DNA from: Desulfomonile tiedjei | GTDB lineage: Bacteria > Desulfobacterota > Desulfomonilia > Desulfomonilales > Desulfomonilaceae | Direction: 5' to 3' | Length of the DNA stretch: 64,000 nt | Assembly: GCA_016218715.1 (NCBI GenBank) | Contig: JACRDG010000011.1 | Location: forward strand, 1-64,000 | In this document: positions 28,177-36,294 of the stretch, in pieces | Layout: every line of letters starts with the position of its first letter | Position numbering within the stretch: the stretch's first letter is position 1 | Notes under the pieces: generated by a model | What the model was told of the DNA's origin: nothing | Database searches by the model: none | What the model saw: the letters and a program-made list of their open reading frames with translations, nothing else | Made by a program: the position numbers and the translations under genes

Positions 28177-29190
28177 GTGGTAGTGAAACGGAAACGCAAA
28201 GAACGAATCGATAGGGGAATCAAGGCGAGGTCGGATGACATCTTCGCTCTGACGTCGTTCCGGGAAATGCTGTACGTGGCGGTGCCTCCGGTTCTTCCCG
28301 TTTTGTTGCTGCTCGTGCTCCCTCTGGTCCTGCCGCTGTACTGGAAGAAGGTGCTGATCTCCGCCGCGGTTTTCGCATTGTTGGCCATGAGCTGGGACTT
28401 CATTGCCGCGGTCGGGATGGTCTCGTTGGGTCAGGCTCTCTTCTTCGGCATGGGGGCGTACACGACCGGCGTACTCGATCACTACGCGGGGCTGCCCATA
28501 TGGTTGAGCATTCCGTTGGCCACGGTTATCGGCGGCTTCCTCTCCGCGATCCTTCTTCTGCCGGTGATCAGATTACGAGGCGTGTACTTTTCCATGGTCA
28601 CTCTCGTATTGCCGCTGATGATCGAGCGGATCATCGAGGCGACCGCTCTTTTCGGCGGCACCGAAGGGATTACCGGGATCCAGTCTTTCCCCAATCAGTG
28701 GGTCGAGGTGTACCTCGTGCTCGTGGTGTTGTTGCTGTGCCTGTTCGGGTTCAGAAGGCTCATGACCAGCGACTACGGTCTCGTGCTCAAGGCTGTGAGC
28801 GACAACGACCGGGCGGTGATGAGCGCCGGTATCAACATCTATTGGTCCAAGGCCCAGGCGCTCTTCATTGCGGGCTCGGTGGGGTCGTTTTGCGGGGCTT
28901 ACCTGACTCACGTGTATATGTTCGTGGGCATGCCGGCTTTTGCCCTCGACTATTCGATACTGCCGCTGGCTTCGGCAGTGGTTGGAGGCATGGGCACCTT
29001 CGCGGGCTCCGTGATGGGCGCCATGATCCTGGTGCCGCTCTCCGAGGCATTGCGCGGGGTAGGTGGCTTGCGAACGGTCATCTACGCGATCTCGCTCGTG
29101 GTATTCATCGTGGCCCTTCCCGAAGGTATCTTTCACTACATTCAGCGGAAGTACCACCAGTTCGAGCGCTGGGTCGAAGTAGAAGGGTGA
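28177..29190 (+). CDS. livM: ABC transporter permease, LivM family
   Basis: A 337-aa permease. A basic N terminus (KRKRKERIDRGIKARSD) precedes about nine membrane segments. Family motifs are LAMSWDFIAAVGMVSLGQAL, FFGMGAYTTGVL, VTLVLPLMIERIIEATALFG and the coupling segment LVLKAVSDNDRAVMSAGIN. The likely start is GTG at 28177, or GTG at 28183 with GGGGTGG nearby; no ATG is suitably placed. It lies 41 bases after livH and 69 before livG, in one apparent operon. Confidence 0.88.
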   Translation: MVVKRKRKERIDRGIKARSDDIFALTSFREMLYVAVPPVLPVLLLLVLPLVLPLYWKKVLISAAVFALLAMSWDFIAAVGMVSLGQALFFGMGAYTTGVLDHYAGLPIWLSIPLATVIGGFLSAILLLPVIRLRGVYFSMVTLVLPLMIERIIEATALFGGTEGITGIQSFPNQWVEVYLVLVVLLLCLFGFRRLMTSDYGLVLKAVSDNDRAVMSAGINIYWSKAQALFIAGSVGSFCGAYLTHVYMFVGMPAFALDYSILPLASAVVGGMGTFAGSVMGAMILVPLSEALRGVGGLRTVIYAISLVVFIVALPEGIFHYIQRKYHQFERWVEVEG

Positions 29191-29259
29191 AGGATCGCGC
29201 GGGCTGCCGCACGGTCCACGGACTGAAAGAGTTCAACAACAAAGAGAGGGTCTCTCCTC

Positions 29260-30030
29260 ATGGTTGAGACGTCACAGACAGAGAGTCCTCAACCGCTTCT
29301 CAGGGTGAAGGAGCTGAGCAAGAGCTTCGGTGGCGTGAGAGCCGTCGTGGCGGTGAGCTTCGATCTCTATCCCGGGGAGCTTTTGGGCGTCATCGGGCCG
29401 AACGGCTCCGGGAAGACCACGCTGGTAAACCTCATAACCGGCCTGGTAAAGCCCGACGCCGGCCTCGTGGAGTATCAGGGCCGCAACATAACCGGGTGGA
29501 TGCCGTACCGTGTGGCCCGGCTCGGGATCGCACGAACCTTTCAGATGGTGCGCCCTTTTGCCGCGCTGCCCGCGTTCAAGAACCTGATAATTCCGCTCTT
29601 TTCCCCAAGAGTGCGGAGCCTTTCGGGTGGAAAGTACGGCGACCGCGATTCGGTGGCCAAGGATCTTCTGGAAGAAGTCGGTTTTGAACGGGATTCTTCC
29701 GTAACGTACAAGCCCGCGGGGAGTCTCCCCCACGGGTATCTCAAGCGTCTCGAATTGGCGAAATGCCTGGCGCTACGGCCGGACCTCATCATCCTGGACG
29801 AGCTGTTTTCCGGCCTGAGCATCGCCGAGCTGGCAGGAATCCTGCCGATTATCGAAAAGCTGCTCGTGGGAGGGACGACGATCATTATGATCGAGCACCG
29901 GCTCCGGGAGCTTTTTCGGATCGCCAATCGCGTCGTGGTGCTGAATTACGGCCGGGTAATCGCGCAGGGAAAGCCGGCCGACGTCATGGAGCAGCCCGAC
30001 GTCAAGGAGGCCTATCTCGGGACCGAGTGA
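29260..30030 (+). CDS. livG: ABC transporter ATP-binding protein, LivG family
   Basis: A 256-aa ATPase. Walker A is GPNGSGKTT, the Q-loop region is ARTFQMVRPF, Walker B is LIILDELFSGLS and the H-loop is MIEHRL. The ABC signature is degenerate: LPHGYLKRLELAKCLAL in place of LSxGxxRR(L)E. It keeps Gly and the Arg-Leu-Glu that follow, as in some LivG proteins, but has Pro for the key Ser. The C-terminal extension ending GKPADVMEQPDVKEAYLG is diagnostic of the LivG/LivF branch. ATG 29260 follows AGAGAGGG. An unusually long gap, with hairpin repeats, separates it from livF. Confidence 0.9.
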   Translation: MVETSQTESPQPLLRVKELSKSFGGVRAVVAVSFDLYPGELLGVIGPNGSGKTTLVNLITGLVKPDAGLVEYQGRNITGWMPYRVARLGIARTFQMVRPFAALPAFKNLIIPLFSPRVRSLSGGKYGDRDSVAKDLLEEVGFERDSSVTYKPAGSLPHGYLKRLELAKCLALRPDLIILDELFSGLSIAELAGILPIIEKLLVGGTTIIMIEHRLRELFRIANRVVVLNYGRVIAQGKPADVMEQPDVKEAYLGTE

Positions 30031-30083
30031 GCGAGCGGCCCAGAAACCTGTAAGGAGGCGCTCAGTACAGCGTTTCATAATCA

Positions 30084-30162
30084 CGGTCACGAATTCTCGT
30101 GCCTCCCGTGACCGCAAAGGCCGTCTTCGGTGGTACCGTAGCGACCGGCCTCCGTGCCGGTC
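30084..30162. repeat. Two hairpins inside the liv operon (30031-30321 gap)
   Basis: CGGTCACG (30084-30091) pairs with CGTGACCG (30107-30114). At 30143-30162 GACCGGC and GCCGGTC enclose CTCCGT, a family A REP-like element. They occupy a 291-base gap between livG and livF and may modulate livF and ligase expression. Confidence 0.65.
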
Positions 30163-30321
30163 ATTCAAAATGGCCCGACAGGGACGCCGGGCCCTACTGA
30201 AAGGCAGGAGGGAATCAGCTCTGCGTGACACCGTATTTGTGAAAGGAATTAATTAGGTGATCAGCAATTCTTCCCTGAGCCCATTCTTTCGAGCCCAACC
30301 CGGTGTGAGGCGAGGCAGCGC

Positions 30322-31068
30322 ATGCTGGAAGTAACCAATCTCCTAGTCTTTTACGAGAACGCTGTAGCGTTGAACGACTTTAGCATGAAGGTCGACGCAG
30401 GACGCCTCGTGGCTGTTATCGGCTCCAACAGCGCCGGCAAGACGACCTTCATGAACACGGTCTCGGGCCTGATCGTCCACACCAGGACCAAAGAAATCCG
30501 CAAGGGTGGAGAACGCATCACCCTGTATGGGCAGGTCACGTTCAACGGCGAGGATATTACAGCACTGCAGCCGAACGAGCGGGTCGAGAAAGGCCTCGTG
30601 CTCTGCCGCGAGCGTCATCCTATCTTCCCGGAATCGGACCTCGTAGAGAACCTCAAGATTGCGGGCTACCTCCGGAAAAGATCCGAGGTCCGTGAGACCA
30701 TCGACTACGTCTTTCACCTCTTCCCAACCCTGGAGAGGCTGAAGACCCGGAAAGCGGGGTTTCTCAGCGGTGGCGAGCAGCAGATGGTCGCCATCGGCAT
30801 GACCTTGATGGTGAAACCGTTACTCCTTTTGCTTGACGAGCCGCTCCTGGGGTTGAGTCCGATCATGCAAAAAACGCTGGTGGACGCGGTCGTGAAGATG
30901 CGAGAGGAGGCCGGTCTGACCATCGTGATTACGGAACAGTTTGCTCGACCGATTCTGCCGATAATCGACTTCGGATATATCATCGAGAACGGCATGCTCA
31001 CCATGCAGGGGACTGGAGCGGAACTGATGGACAGTCCTGAAGTCAAAGCGGCCTATTTTGGGGTTTAA
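30322..31068 (+). CDS. livF: ABC transporter ATP-binding protein, LivF family
   Basis: A 248-aa ATPase. Walker A is GSNSAGKTTF, the signature is the canonical LSGGEQQMVAIGM, and Walker B is LLLLLDEPLLGLSP. The H-loop position reads VITEQFARP with Gln in place of His, which is normal for LivF (VEQN). It would pair with the LivG-like subunit, whose signature is degenerate, giving an asymmetric ATPase pair. The ATG at 30322 follows TGAGGCGAGG. Its 3' end overlaps the longest ligase frame, and the preferred ligase ATG lies 20 bases downstream. Confidence 0.92.
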   Translation: MLEVTNLLVFYENAVALNDFSMKVDAGRLVAVIGSNSAGKTTFMNTVSGLIVHTRTKEIRKGGERITLYGQVTFNGEDITALQPNERVEKGLVLCRERHPIFPESDLVENLKIAGYLRKRSEVRETIDYVFHLFPTLERLKTRKAGFLSGGEQQMVAIGMTLMVKPLLLLLDEPLLGLSPIMQKTLVDAVVKMREEAGLTIVITEQFARPILPIIDFGYIIENGMLTMQGTGAELMDSPEVKAAYFGV

Positions 31069-31087
31069 CCCGGAGACCTGCACCACC

Positions 31088-32725
31088 ATGTTACCTTCCG
31101 AACAGCCGAACATTTTCGAAGCGTTTGCCGTGACCGCTCGGCAAAAACCTGCCAAGACAGCCGTCTCGTTTCTCGGAACGATGTACTCGTATCGCGATCT
31201 CCTGGAATTGGTAGAGAGATTCGGCGCGTCCCTCGCGAATCTGGGGCTGGGCCAAGGCGACCGGATCATGATGTACATTCCGAACTCGATCCAGTTTGTG
31301 GTCACATGGCTCGGCATTCAGAGTATCGGAGCTGTAGCGGTACCGATCAGCCCCATCTACACCTCCCGGGATCTCCAATACATTGCGGACGACACCGGCG
31401 CGAAGGCGATCGTCTGCGCAGACCGCAACTTCGGGTACGTGAAGCAGGTAATGGGGAAAACGCCGCTCGATCGGGTGATCGTGACGAATCTGGCCGACCT
31501 GCTGCCGTGGTGGAAGCGGGCTTTCGGCCTCATTGCCGACAAGGTCCCGGTCGGGAAGGTCGAGAACGCGCCGTTCGTGGTGCCGCTCAGGAGAATGATC
31601 TCCCAGGGCGGATCGAAGCCGCCCGCGCCCGCGACGGCCCCCGACGACATTGCCGAAATCCTCTATACCGGCGGGACCACCAAGCATCCCAAAGGGGTCC
31701 CTCTGACCCATGGGCTGTTCCTCGTTTCCGCTCTGGAGCAGCTCGCGGTCAGAAACCCGCTCTTTCCCATGGACGAGGACGTTATCCTCGGCGGTGCGCC
31801 GCTCTTCCATATCCTGGGCCAGACGTGCAGTCTCTCAACCGTGGTTTTGGGAGGAGGCACGCTGATCTTACAACCGCGGATCAATCTCGATGCGGTGTTC
31901 GACTCCGTTCAGCGTCTCAGTGCCAAGACCCTCATCGGAGTGCCAGCATTCTACCGCATGATCCTGGAGCACGACCGCGTGGATCAGTACGACCTGTCTT
32001 CGCTGAGATACTGCTTTTCCGCAGGTGACGTGCTGCCGGTGGAAGTGGCCAAGCGCTGGAAGGACCGCTTCGGGCTGGACATTTACCAGGGCTACGGCGC
32101 GACGGAGACCTGTGGAGGCATCGCGATGAGCCCCACGGATCGGCCGAACCCGCCCTTGAGTATGGGGATGAAGGTCCCGAGCAAGGAGATCATGATCGTC
32201 GGTCCCAGCTCCACCGAACCGGTGCAGCCCGGCGATCCCGGCGAACTCCTCGTCTCGTCGGACCGCATGGTGCGGGCGTACCTGAACAAGCCGGAAGAGA
32301 CGGCCGAGGGCTTTGTCGAGATCGACGGCCGGCTCTGGTACCGCACCGCGGACATCGTGCGTCAGGACGAGAACGGCTTCCTCTATTTTGTCGACCGGAC
32401 CGTGGATACGATCAAGCACAAGGGATACCGCGTCTCCGCATCCGAGATAGAAGCAGTCCTCCAGGAGCATCCCGCGGTGATCGAATCATGCGTGGTCGGC
32501 GTGCCCGATCCCAAGGTGGGGCAGCGCATCAAAGCCTTCGTGGTCCTGAAGAAGGATGTGAAAGGCATTACCGGGTACGAACTGATACGCTGGTGCAGAG
32601 GCAAACTGGTTGCCTACAAGATGCCGCAATACATCGAGTTTCGCGACATGCTGCCCAAGTCCAAGGTAGGGAAACTCCTCCGACGAGAAATCCGCAGCGA
32701 AGAGAAGAAGCGCCTCGAAACCTGA
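31088..32725 (+). CDS. AMP-forming acyl-CoA ligase
   Basis: A 545-aa ANL-superfamily enzyme that activates a carboxylic acid as acyl-AMP and then acyl-CoA. The P-loop motif is YTGGTTKHPKGVPLTH (LYTGGTT form), the A5-type motif is YQGYGATETCGG, the A7-type segment is LWYRTADIVRQDENGFLYF with the adenosine-binding Asp, and A8 is VDTIKHKGYRVSASEIE. The C-terminal catalytic lysine is in PKSKVGKLLRR. Chain type (aromatic, long- or branched-chain) cannot be read reliably. Being last in a HAAT-type importer operon, it probably acts on the imported acid. ATG 31088 is preferred; a TTG at 31058 overlaps livF. Confidence 0.9.
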   Translation: MLPSEQPNIFEAFAVTARQKPAKTAVSFLGTMYSYRDLLELVERFGASLANLGLGQGDRIMMYIPNSIQFVVTWLGIQSIGAVAVPISPIYTSRDLQYIADDTGAKAIVCADRNFGYVKQVMGKTPLDRVIVTNLADLLPWWKRAFGLIADKVPVGKVENAPFVVPLRRMISQGGSKPPAPATAPDDIAEILYTGGTTKHPKGVPLTHGLFLVSALEQLAVRNPLFPMDEDVILGGAPLFHILGQTCSLSTVVLGGGTLILQPRINLDAVFDSVQRLSAKTLIGVPAFYRMILEHDRVDQYDLSSLRYCFSAGDVLPVEVAKRWKDRFGLDIYQGYGATETCGGIAMSPTDRPNPPLSMGMKVPSKEIMIVGPSSTEPVQPGDPGELLVSSDRMVRAYLNKPEETAEGFVEIDGRLWYRTADIVRQDENGFLYFVDRTVDTIKHKGYRVSASEIEAVLQEHPAVIESCVVGVPDPKVGQRIKAFVVLKKDVKGITGYELIRWCRGKLVAYKMPQYIEFRDMLPKSKVGKLLRREIRSEEKKRLET

Positions 32726-32806
32726 AGAAGAGCGTCGGCAAGCTCGAAACCCGGTTACTCCAATACGGAATTTTCCTCGGGGCATCTCCTCTTGGCTGTA
32801 CAGTAG

Positions 32807-32825
32807 GGCCGGCATCTTGCCGGCC
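32807..32825. repeat. REP-like hairpin, family A
   Basis: GGCCGGC-ATCTT-GCCGGCC preceded by CAGTAG, the same loop and flank style as the copies at 15200 and 34109. It follows the acyl-CoA ligase gene by 80 bases. Confidence 0.75.
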
Positions 32826-32885
32826 ACTCTTCTCCGTCGGCAGCATTTCTTCTGGCCAAATCAAGGTTGCTTGCCCGGGGGGTGC

Positions 32886-32908
32886 CACTGCTGGCTTGTC
32901 CAGCAGTG
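32886..32908. repeat. REP-like hairpin, family B
   Basis: CACTGCTGG-CTTGT-CCAGCAGTG, a perfect 9-bp stem, sitting 60 bases after the family A copy. A further partly palindromic stretch with GGACAGGCCGGC follows to 32940. Confidence 0.75.
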
Positions 32909-32989
32909 CTTCCGGCCAACGTCGGACAGGCCGGCAGTCTCGTGCGATGACCAAAGCGAACCGCACCGTTCAAGGTGCTTCAGACTGCA

Positions 32990-33283
32990 TTACCCCAATT
33001 CTCTCACTTCCCACCAGTCCTCGTATTCATGATGCCGGAGGCCGTACACCCCGCCGTCTTTCGTCTCGACCTTGAAACAGAGATAATCAGGTTCCCGCCA
33101 TGATTCGAGTATGGTGCGAACCTCGATCTCGCGCTCGTCGACCAGAAGCGAGATGGGGCGTCATTTGCCCTGGAACCAGCCAGGCACCGGACCCGGGTAC
33201 GGGTCCACGATTTCAGAGCGTTCTTGGCCATGTTTTTCCGTTATTCCCGCGAAGCGTTGCCTTGCGGTAAATGTTCTATACAC
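32990..33283 (-). pseudogene. Small conserved-looking protein gene interrupted by a single TGA
   Basis: On the - strand a 98-codon frame runs from a GTG at 33283 to TAA at 32990 and is broken once, by TGA at 33163-33161 (codon 41). The part after the TGA reads RPISLLVDEREIEV, then ILESWREPDYLCFKVETKDG, then YGLRHHEYEDWWEV; this resembles small bacterial proteins of the RPxxFxLxxRExEV...YFKVxxDDGxxYxLRH type that I recall without a firm family name. The part before the TGA (EIVDPYPGPVPGWFQGK) also looks protein-like. An ATG at 33164 overlaps the TGA but is one base out of frame. Explanations are a one-base insertion, a nonsense mutation or UGA recoding; a SECIS-like hairpin follows (see findings). 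Confidence 0.5.
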
Positions 33284-33639
33284 AAAGGGGAGGCAGGTGT
33301 CCATCCACCCTCGGCGTCATCGCGGATCCGTATTTGCGAAGCTATTATCATGTGAAGTGGCAACGGAAATATTGCCCTTGACCAGGGGCAATGTAAAGCA
33401 GTAAGCTCCAAACGGGTAACGCAGGCTTCCTCACCAACCTGGCGACGGTATTGCTTTCCACGGGCATGGTGGGGAACCACACCCGGCTTTTCCGAGTGGG
33501 AGGGCCAGCCAGCCACCGTTCGGCCTCCCCCGGAACTTGCGAAATGGCAAGACCGCCGCATAATTTATGGTGAGCAGAAAACGTCTCAAGCATAGGAGAT
33601 GGGCGCGTTTCAGCAATAACAGCAAGAAGGGAGGCAACA
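33284..33639. other. Intergenic stretch with no gene recognised
   Basis: A 356-base region between the interrupted small gene and the VOC gene. No convincing coding frame, RNA gene or strong promoter is visible; only the ribosome-binding site AAGGGAGG of the VOC gene stands out at its right end. Confidence 0.5.
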
Positions 33640-34029
33640 ATGGACGAGCAATACCAACAACATGGGGCCATTAGCTGGTCCGAGCTGATGACCACAGACG
33701 TTCCTGCAGCCATAAAGTTCTATTCGGAACTGTTCGGTTGGACCACGGAAGAGTACACCGGAGCGGGCATGCCGTACACCATCGTAAAGGTCGCAGGCAA
33801 GGAAGTTGCCGGGATCATGAAAACACCGCCCGAAGCCCAGGGAATGCCGCCCATGTGGGGGATTTACGTCACGGTTGACGATGTGGATGCAACCGCGAAG
33901 AAGGCCGAGGAACTTGGCGGCAAGATATTGTTCCCCCCAACGGACATTCCGACCGTGGGGCGCTTCTGCGTGATCCAGGACCCGCAAGGAGCGGTAATCT
34001 CGGCCATCACCTACAAAATGCCTGAGTGA
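33640..34029 (+). CDS. VOC-family (glyoxalase/bleomycin-resistance fold) protein
   Basis: A 129-aa single-domain VOC protein: ISWSELMTTDVPAAIKFYSE is the typical first beta-alpha unit, FGWTTEE follows, and the second unit has MWGIYVTVDDVDATAKKAEE, then GRFCVIQDPQGAVISAI. Such proteins are usually dimeric metal-binding lyases, dioxygenases or resistance proteins. No specific substrate is indicated. The ATG has GGGAGG 7 bases upstream. It stands alone between two repeat-bearing gaps. Confidence 0.85.
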   Translation: MDEQYQQHGAISWSELMTTDVPAAIKFYSELFGWTTEEYTGAGMPYTIVKVAGKEVAGIMKTPPEAQGMPPMWGIYVTVDDVDATAKKAEELGGKILFPPTDIPTVGRFCVIQDPQGAVISAITYKMPE

Positions 34030-34108
34030 GGCTTTTCACGAATACGGTCCCGCACTCCTGCAGCGTACGGTGACCATTTATTGCAGTGGCTCACTGGCTG
34101 TTTGGTGG

Positions 34109-34127
34109 GACAGGCATCTTGCCTGTC
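34109..34127. repeat. REP-like hairpin, family A
   Basis: GACAGGC-ATCTT-GCCTGTC preceded by GGTGG. A second imperfect inverted repeat (CAGTCC...GGGACTG) begins 13 bases downstream, giving the two-hairpin look common in REP elements. Located in the 277-base gap before the ankyrin gene. Confidence 0.75.
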
Positions 34128-34306
34128 ACTTCTTGACGAACAGTCCGCACGGTGCGGGACTGCCTTACCATTATCGCCGCCGAGTCCTCGGGCGAGGGAC
34201 TATCAGCAAGTTAATCATTGACGGAATGGCGGGAGGGGATTTACCCTCAAGATCGAAAGCCGGATGTTTCACCGATGTAACGGCGGTTCTGTTCCGGAGG
34301 TTCTTA

Positions 34307-35086
34307 ATGGGGCGTAATTGCATCGCCGTCACTGCCAGGTGCTCGCTTCCCGTTCTTCTTGTCCTGTCGATGCTCTCCTGGGGAGGGATTGCAATGGCCA
34401 GAAACACTCTTGATGTGCAACTAGGGCACGCAGCAACGGCCGGGGATCTGGAGAAGGTAAAGGCCCTCCTGGACAGGGGAGCAGATCCGAACGTAAGGGA
34501 CGACAGGGGCATGACGATCCTTATGGCGGCTATTCTCGAAGGTCACGGAGAAGTGGTGAAGCTGCTCGCGGAAAAAGGAGCGGACGTGAACGCCCAGGAC
34601 GGAATAGGCGGAACGGTTCTCCATGCTGCTTGTGCGAAAGGTTATGGGCAGATCGTGAAGCTGTTTCTTGACAAGGGGGTCGATGTCAACACAGCGACCG
34701 AGAACGGGATCACCGTCCTGATAGTTGCTGCCCGGCAGGGCAACGCAGAAATGGTGAAGCTGCTCTTGGAAAGAGGGGCCGATTCGAGCGCACGAGCCAC
34801 GAATGGGGCAACGGCTCTTATGGCGGCTGCTCTGGAAGGTCGTGTGCAAGCGATCGAGGTGCTTCTGGAAAAAGGGGCTGTCATCGATTCTACGGACGAC
34901 AACGGTGCTACAGCTCTCATGTGGGCTGCAGCTCAGGGTCATGGGGAAGTCGTCAAACTGCTTCTGACCAATGGCGCTGACATCAATGCGAGGAACAAGA
35001 ACGGCAAGCCCGCTCTGGCATATGCACAGAAAGCTGAACGAAAAGAAGTCGTAGAACTCCTCAAAGCCCACGGAGCGAAGGAATGA
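34307..35086 (+). CDS. Exported ankyrin-repeat protein
   Basis: A 259-aa protein with a signal-like hydrophobic stretch (SLPVLLVLSMLSWGGIAMA, about residues 13-31) and seven consecutive ankyrin repeats (from residue ~40 to the end). Each carries the G-A-D-V/P-N and TxLMxAAxxGHxEVVKLLLxxGA pattern. Ankyrin repeats mediate protein-protein contact, here presumably in the periplasm or at the outer membrane. ATG 34307 is chosen because CGGAGG lies 6 bases upstream and the signal peptide follows; the longer frame includes the REP-like hairpin. A hairpin terminator follows the stop. Confidence 0.85.
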   Translation: MGRNCIAVTARCSLPVLLVLSMLSWGGIAMARNTLDVQLGHAATAGDLEKVKALLDRGADPNVRDDRGMTILMAAILEGHGEVVKLLAEKGADVNAQDGIGGTVLHAACAKGYGQIVKLFLDKGVDVNTATENGITVLIVAARQGNAEMVKLLLERGADSSARATNGATALMAAALEGRVQAIEVLLEKGAVIDSTDDNGATALMWAAAQGHGEVVKLLLTNGADINARNKNGKPALAYAQKAERKEVVELLKAHGAKE

Positions 35087-35106
35087 GGTGGGACATTCGT
35101 CCCGCC
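35087..35106 (+). terminator. Hairpin after the ankyrin gene
   Basis: GGTGGGAC (35087-35094), loop ATTC, GTCCCGCC (35099-35106), an 8-bp stem with one G-T pair, between convergent genes. Downstream T content is modest (CAATCCTTTTC). Confidence 0.5.
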
Positions 35107-35125
35107 TTGCTCAATCCTTTTCACA

Positions 35126-36226
35126 TCAAGTCACCGATTTCCTCATGACGGCGAGCGGAACAAGGCTCTTCCCTCGCACGGAAGCCAGTTGCATGAAAAA
35201 CTGCCTGGTTGTGGCCGGAGGTTCCCGGCGTTCCGGTTCGGCCTTTAGCTGCAGAGAAACGGCCTGGTTCGGACAGGTGGTGACGCACAGGCCGCAGCCG
35301 ATGCACCGGTCGCGGTCCACCTCGGCCACGTCGTTCGCGCCCGGTTTGATGGCTTCCATCTGGCAGCGGTCCACGCAGGTTTCGCACGCCGCGCACGCAT
35401 CGGGATCGACTACCGCATAGTAGTTGCTGAACACCCTCTCAGCGGGCTTGGGATCCATTTTGATGGACGTAAGGATCTCGCAGCAGTCGCCACAACAATT
35501 ACACAGCGCACCCGAGTCCTCACCGATAACCGGCTGCGGCACGAGCCCTGCTTCCTCGCATCGATCGAGGATGCCGAACGCGTCCTCGTGGGTGATAAAG
35601 CGGGCCATGCCTTTGTCAACATAGTACTGAGCGTTGCTGCCGAATTGGAAGCAAACCTCCACCGGCTTTTGGCACGCCTTGTCCAGGAGCCCCTGCCGCA
35701 CTCTGCATATGCAGCGTGCCACTGAGATCTTGTCTTTGCTGCCGATAATTGCCTTGACGTCGTCGTACGGCGCGACCGGCCACTTATAATTGATGGACTT
35801 GTTCACCGGCACAGGGCGCAGGGGCGGATGCGGAGCAATTGCCTGTTTGCCCAAGGCTTCCTCGAAGTATCGGTCACAAAGTTCTGCGAGTTCTGTGTCC
35901 ATGTCCTTGACCTGGAAATCGTATGAGCCCGGGACAAAAGGTACGGCTCCGTACTTGAGCGTGTCGCCTTTCTTGATCCGGTAAATCAGCCCCTTGTCTG
36001 TCATGCGCTCGAGCAACGCGGCTACCTCGTCCGGCTCACGACCGAGCCGTTCAGCCACCGTGTCCGGCGTTTCCAGCATTACGCTGAGCCCAAGGTACAT
36101 CTCGGCTTCTTCCGGGGAAAAGAGTCGTTCCAGGATCTCCATCTCGACCCCGGATTCGGTTGAAGGGAATCCGCCTGCATATTGGTCCAACTGTTCGCGC
36201 AGATCCAAGTAGACTTTGTCGGTCAT
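35126..36226 (-). CDS. 4Fe-4S ferredoxin-type protein with N-terminal winged-helix-like region
   Basis: A 366-aa protein. Residues ~30-90 (MEILERLFSPEEAEMYLGL... VAERLGREPDEVAALLERM) look like a winged helix of the type found in anaerobe ferredoxin proteins. A middle region has two cysteine groups, RCICRVRQG with CQKPVEVC (172-192) and CNCCGDCC (242-249). Two bacterial-ferredoxin cluster motifs are at 278-289 (CAACETCVDRC) and 308-319 (CIGCGLCVTTCP). It likely moves electrons in the cytoplasm between unidentified partners. Similar proteins are common in sulfate reducers and syntrophs. The ATG follows AGGAGG in CTCAGGAGGACCAC. Confidence 0.85.
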   Translation of the reverse strand: MTDKVYLDLREQLDQYAGGFPSTESGVEMEILERLFSPEEAEMYLGLSVMLETPDTVAERLGREPDEVAALLERMTDKGLIYRIKKGDTLKYGAVPFVPGSYDFQVKDMDTELAELCDRYFEEALGKQAIAPHPPLRPVPVNKSINYKWPVAPYDDVKAIIGSKDKISVARCICRVRQGLLDKACQKPVEVCFQFGSNAQYYVDKGMARFITHEDAFGILDRCEEAGLVPQPVIGEDSGALCNCCGDCCEILTSIKMDPKPAERVFSNYYAVVDPDACAACETCVDRCQMEAIKPGANDVAEVDRDRCIGCGLCVTTCPNQAVSLQLKAEPERREPPATTRQFFMQLASVRGKSLVPLAVMRKSVT

Positions 36227-36294
36227 GTGGTCCTCCTGAGTATGCTATTTCCTGAATACGGTGTCGTATGGGTGGCACCCGACCGCTGTTGGTT

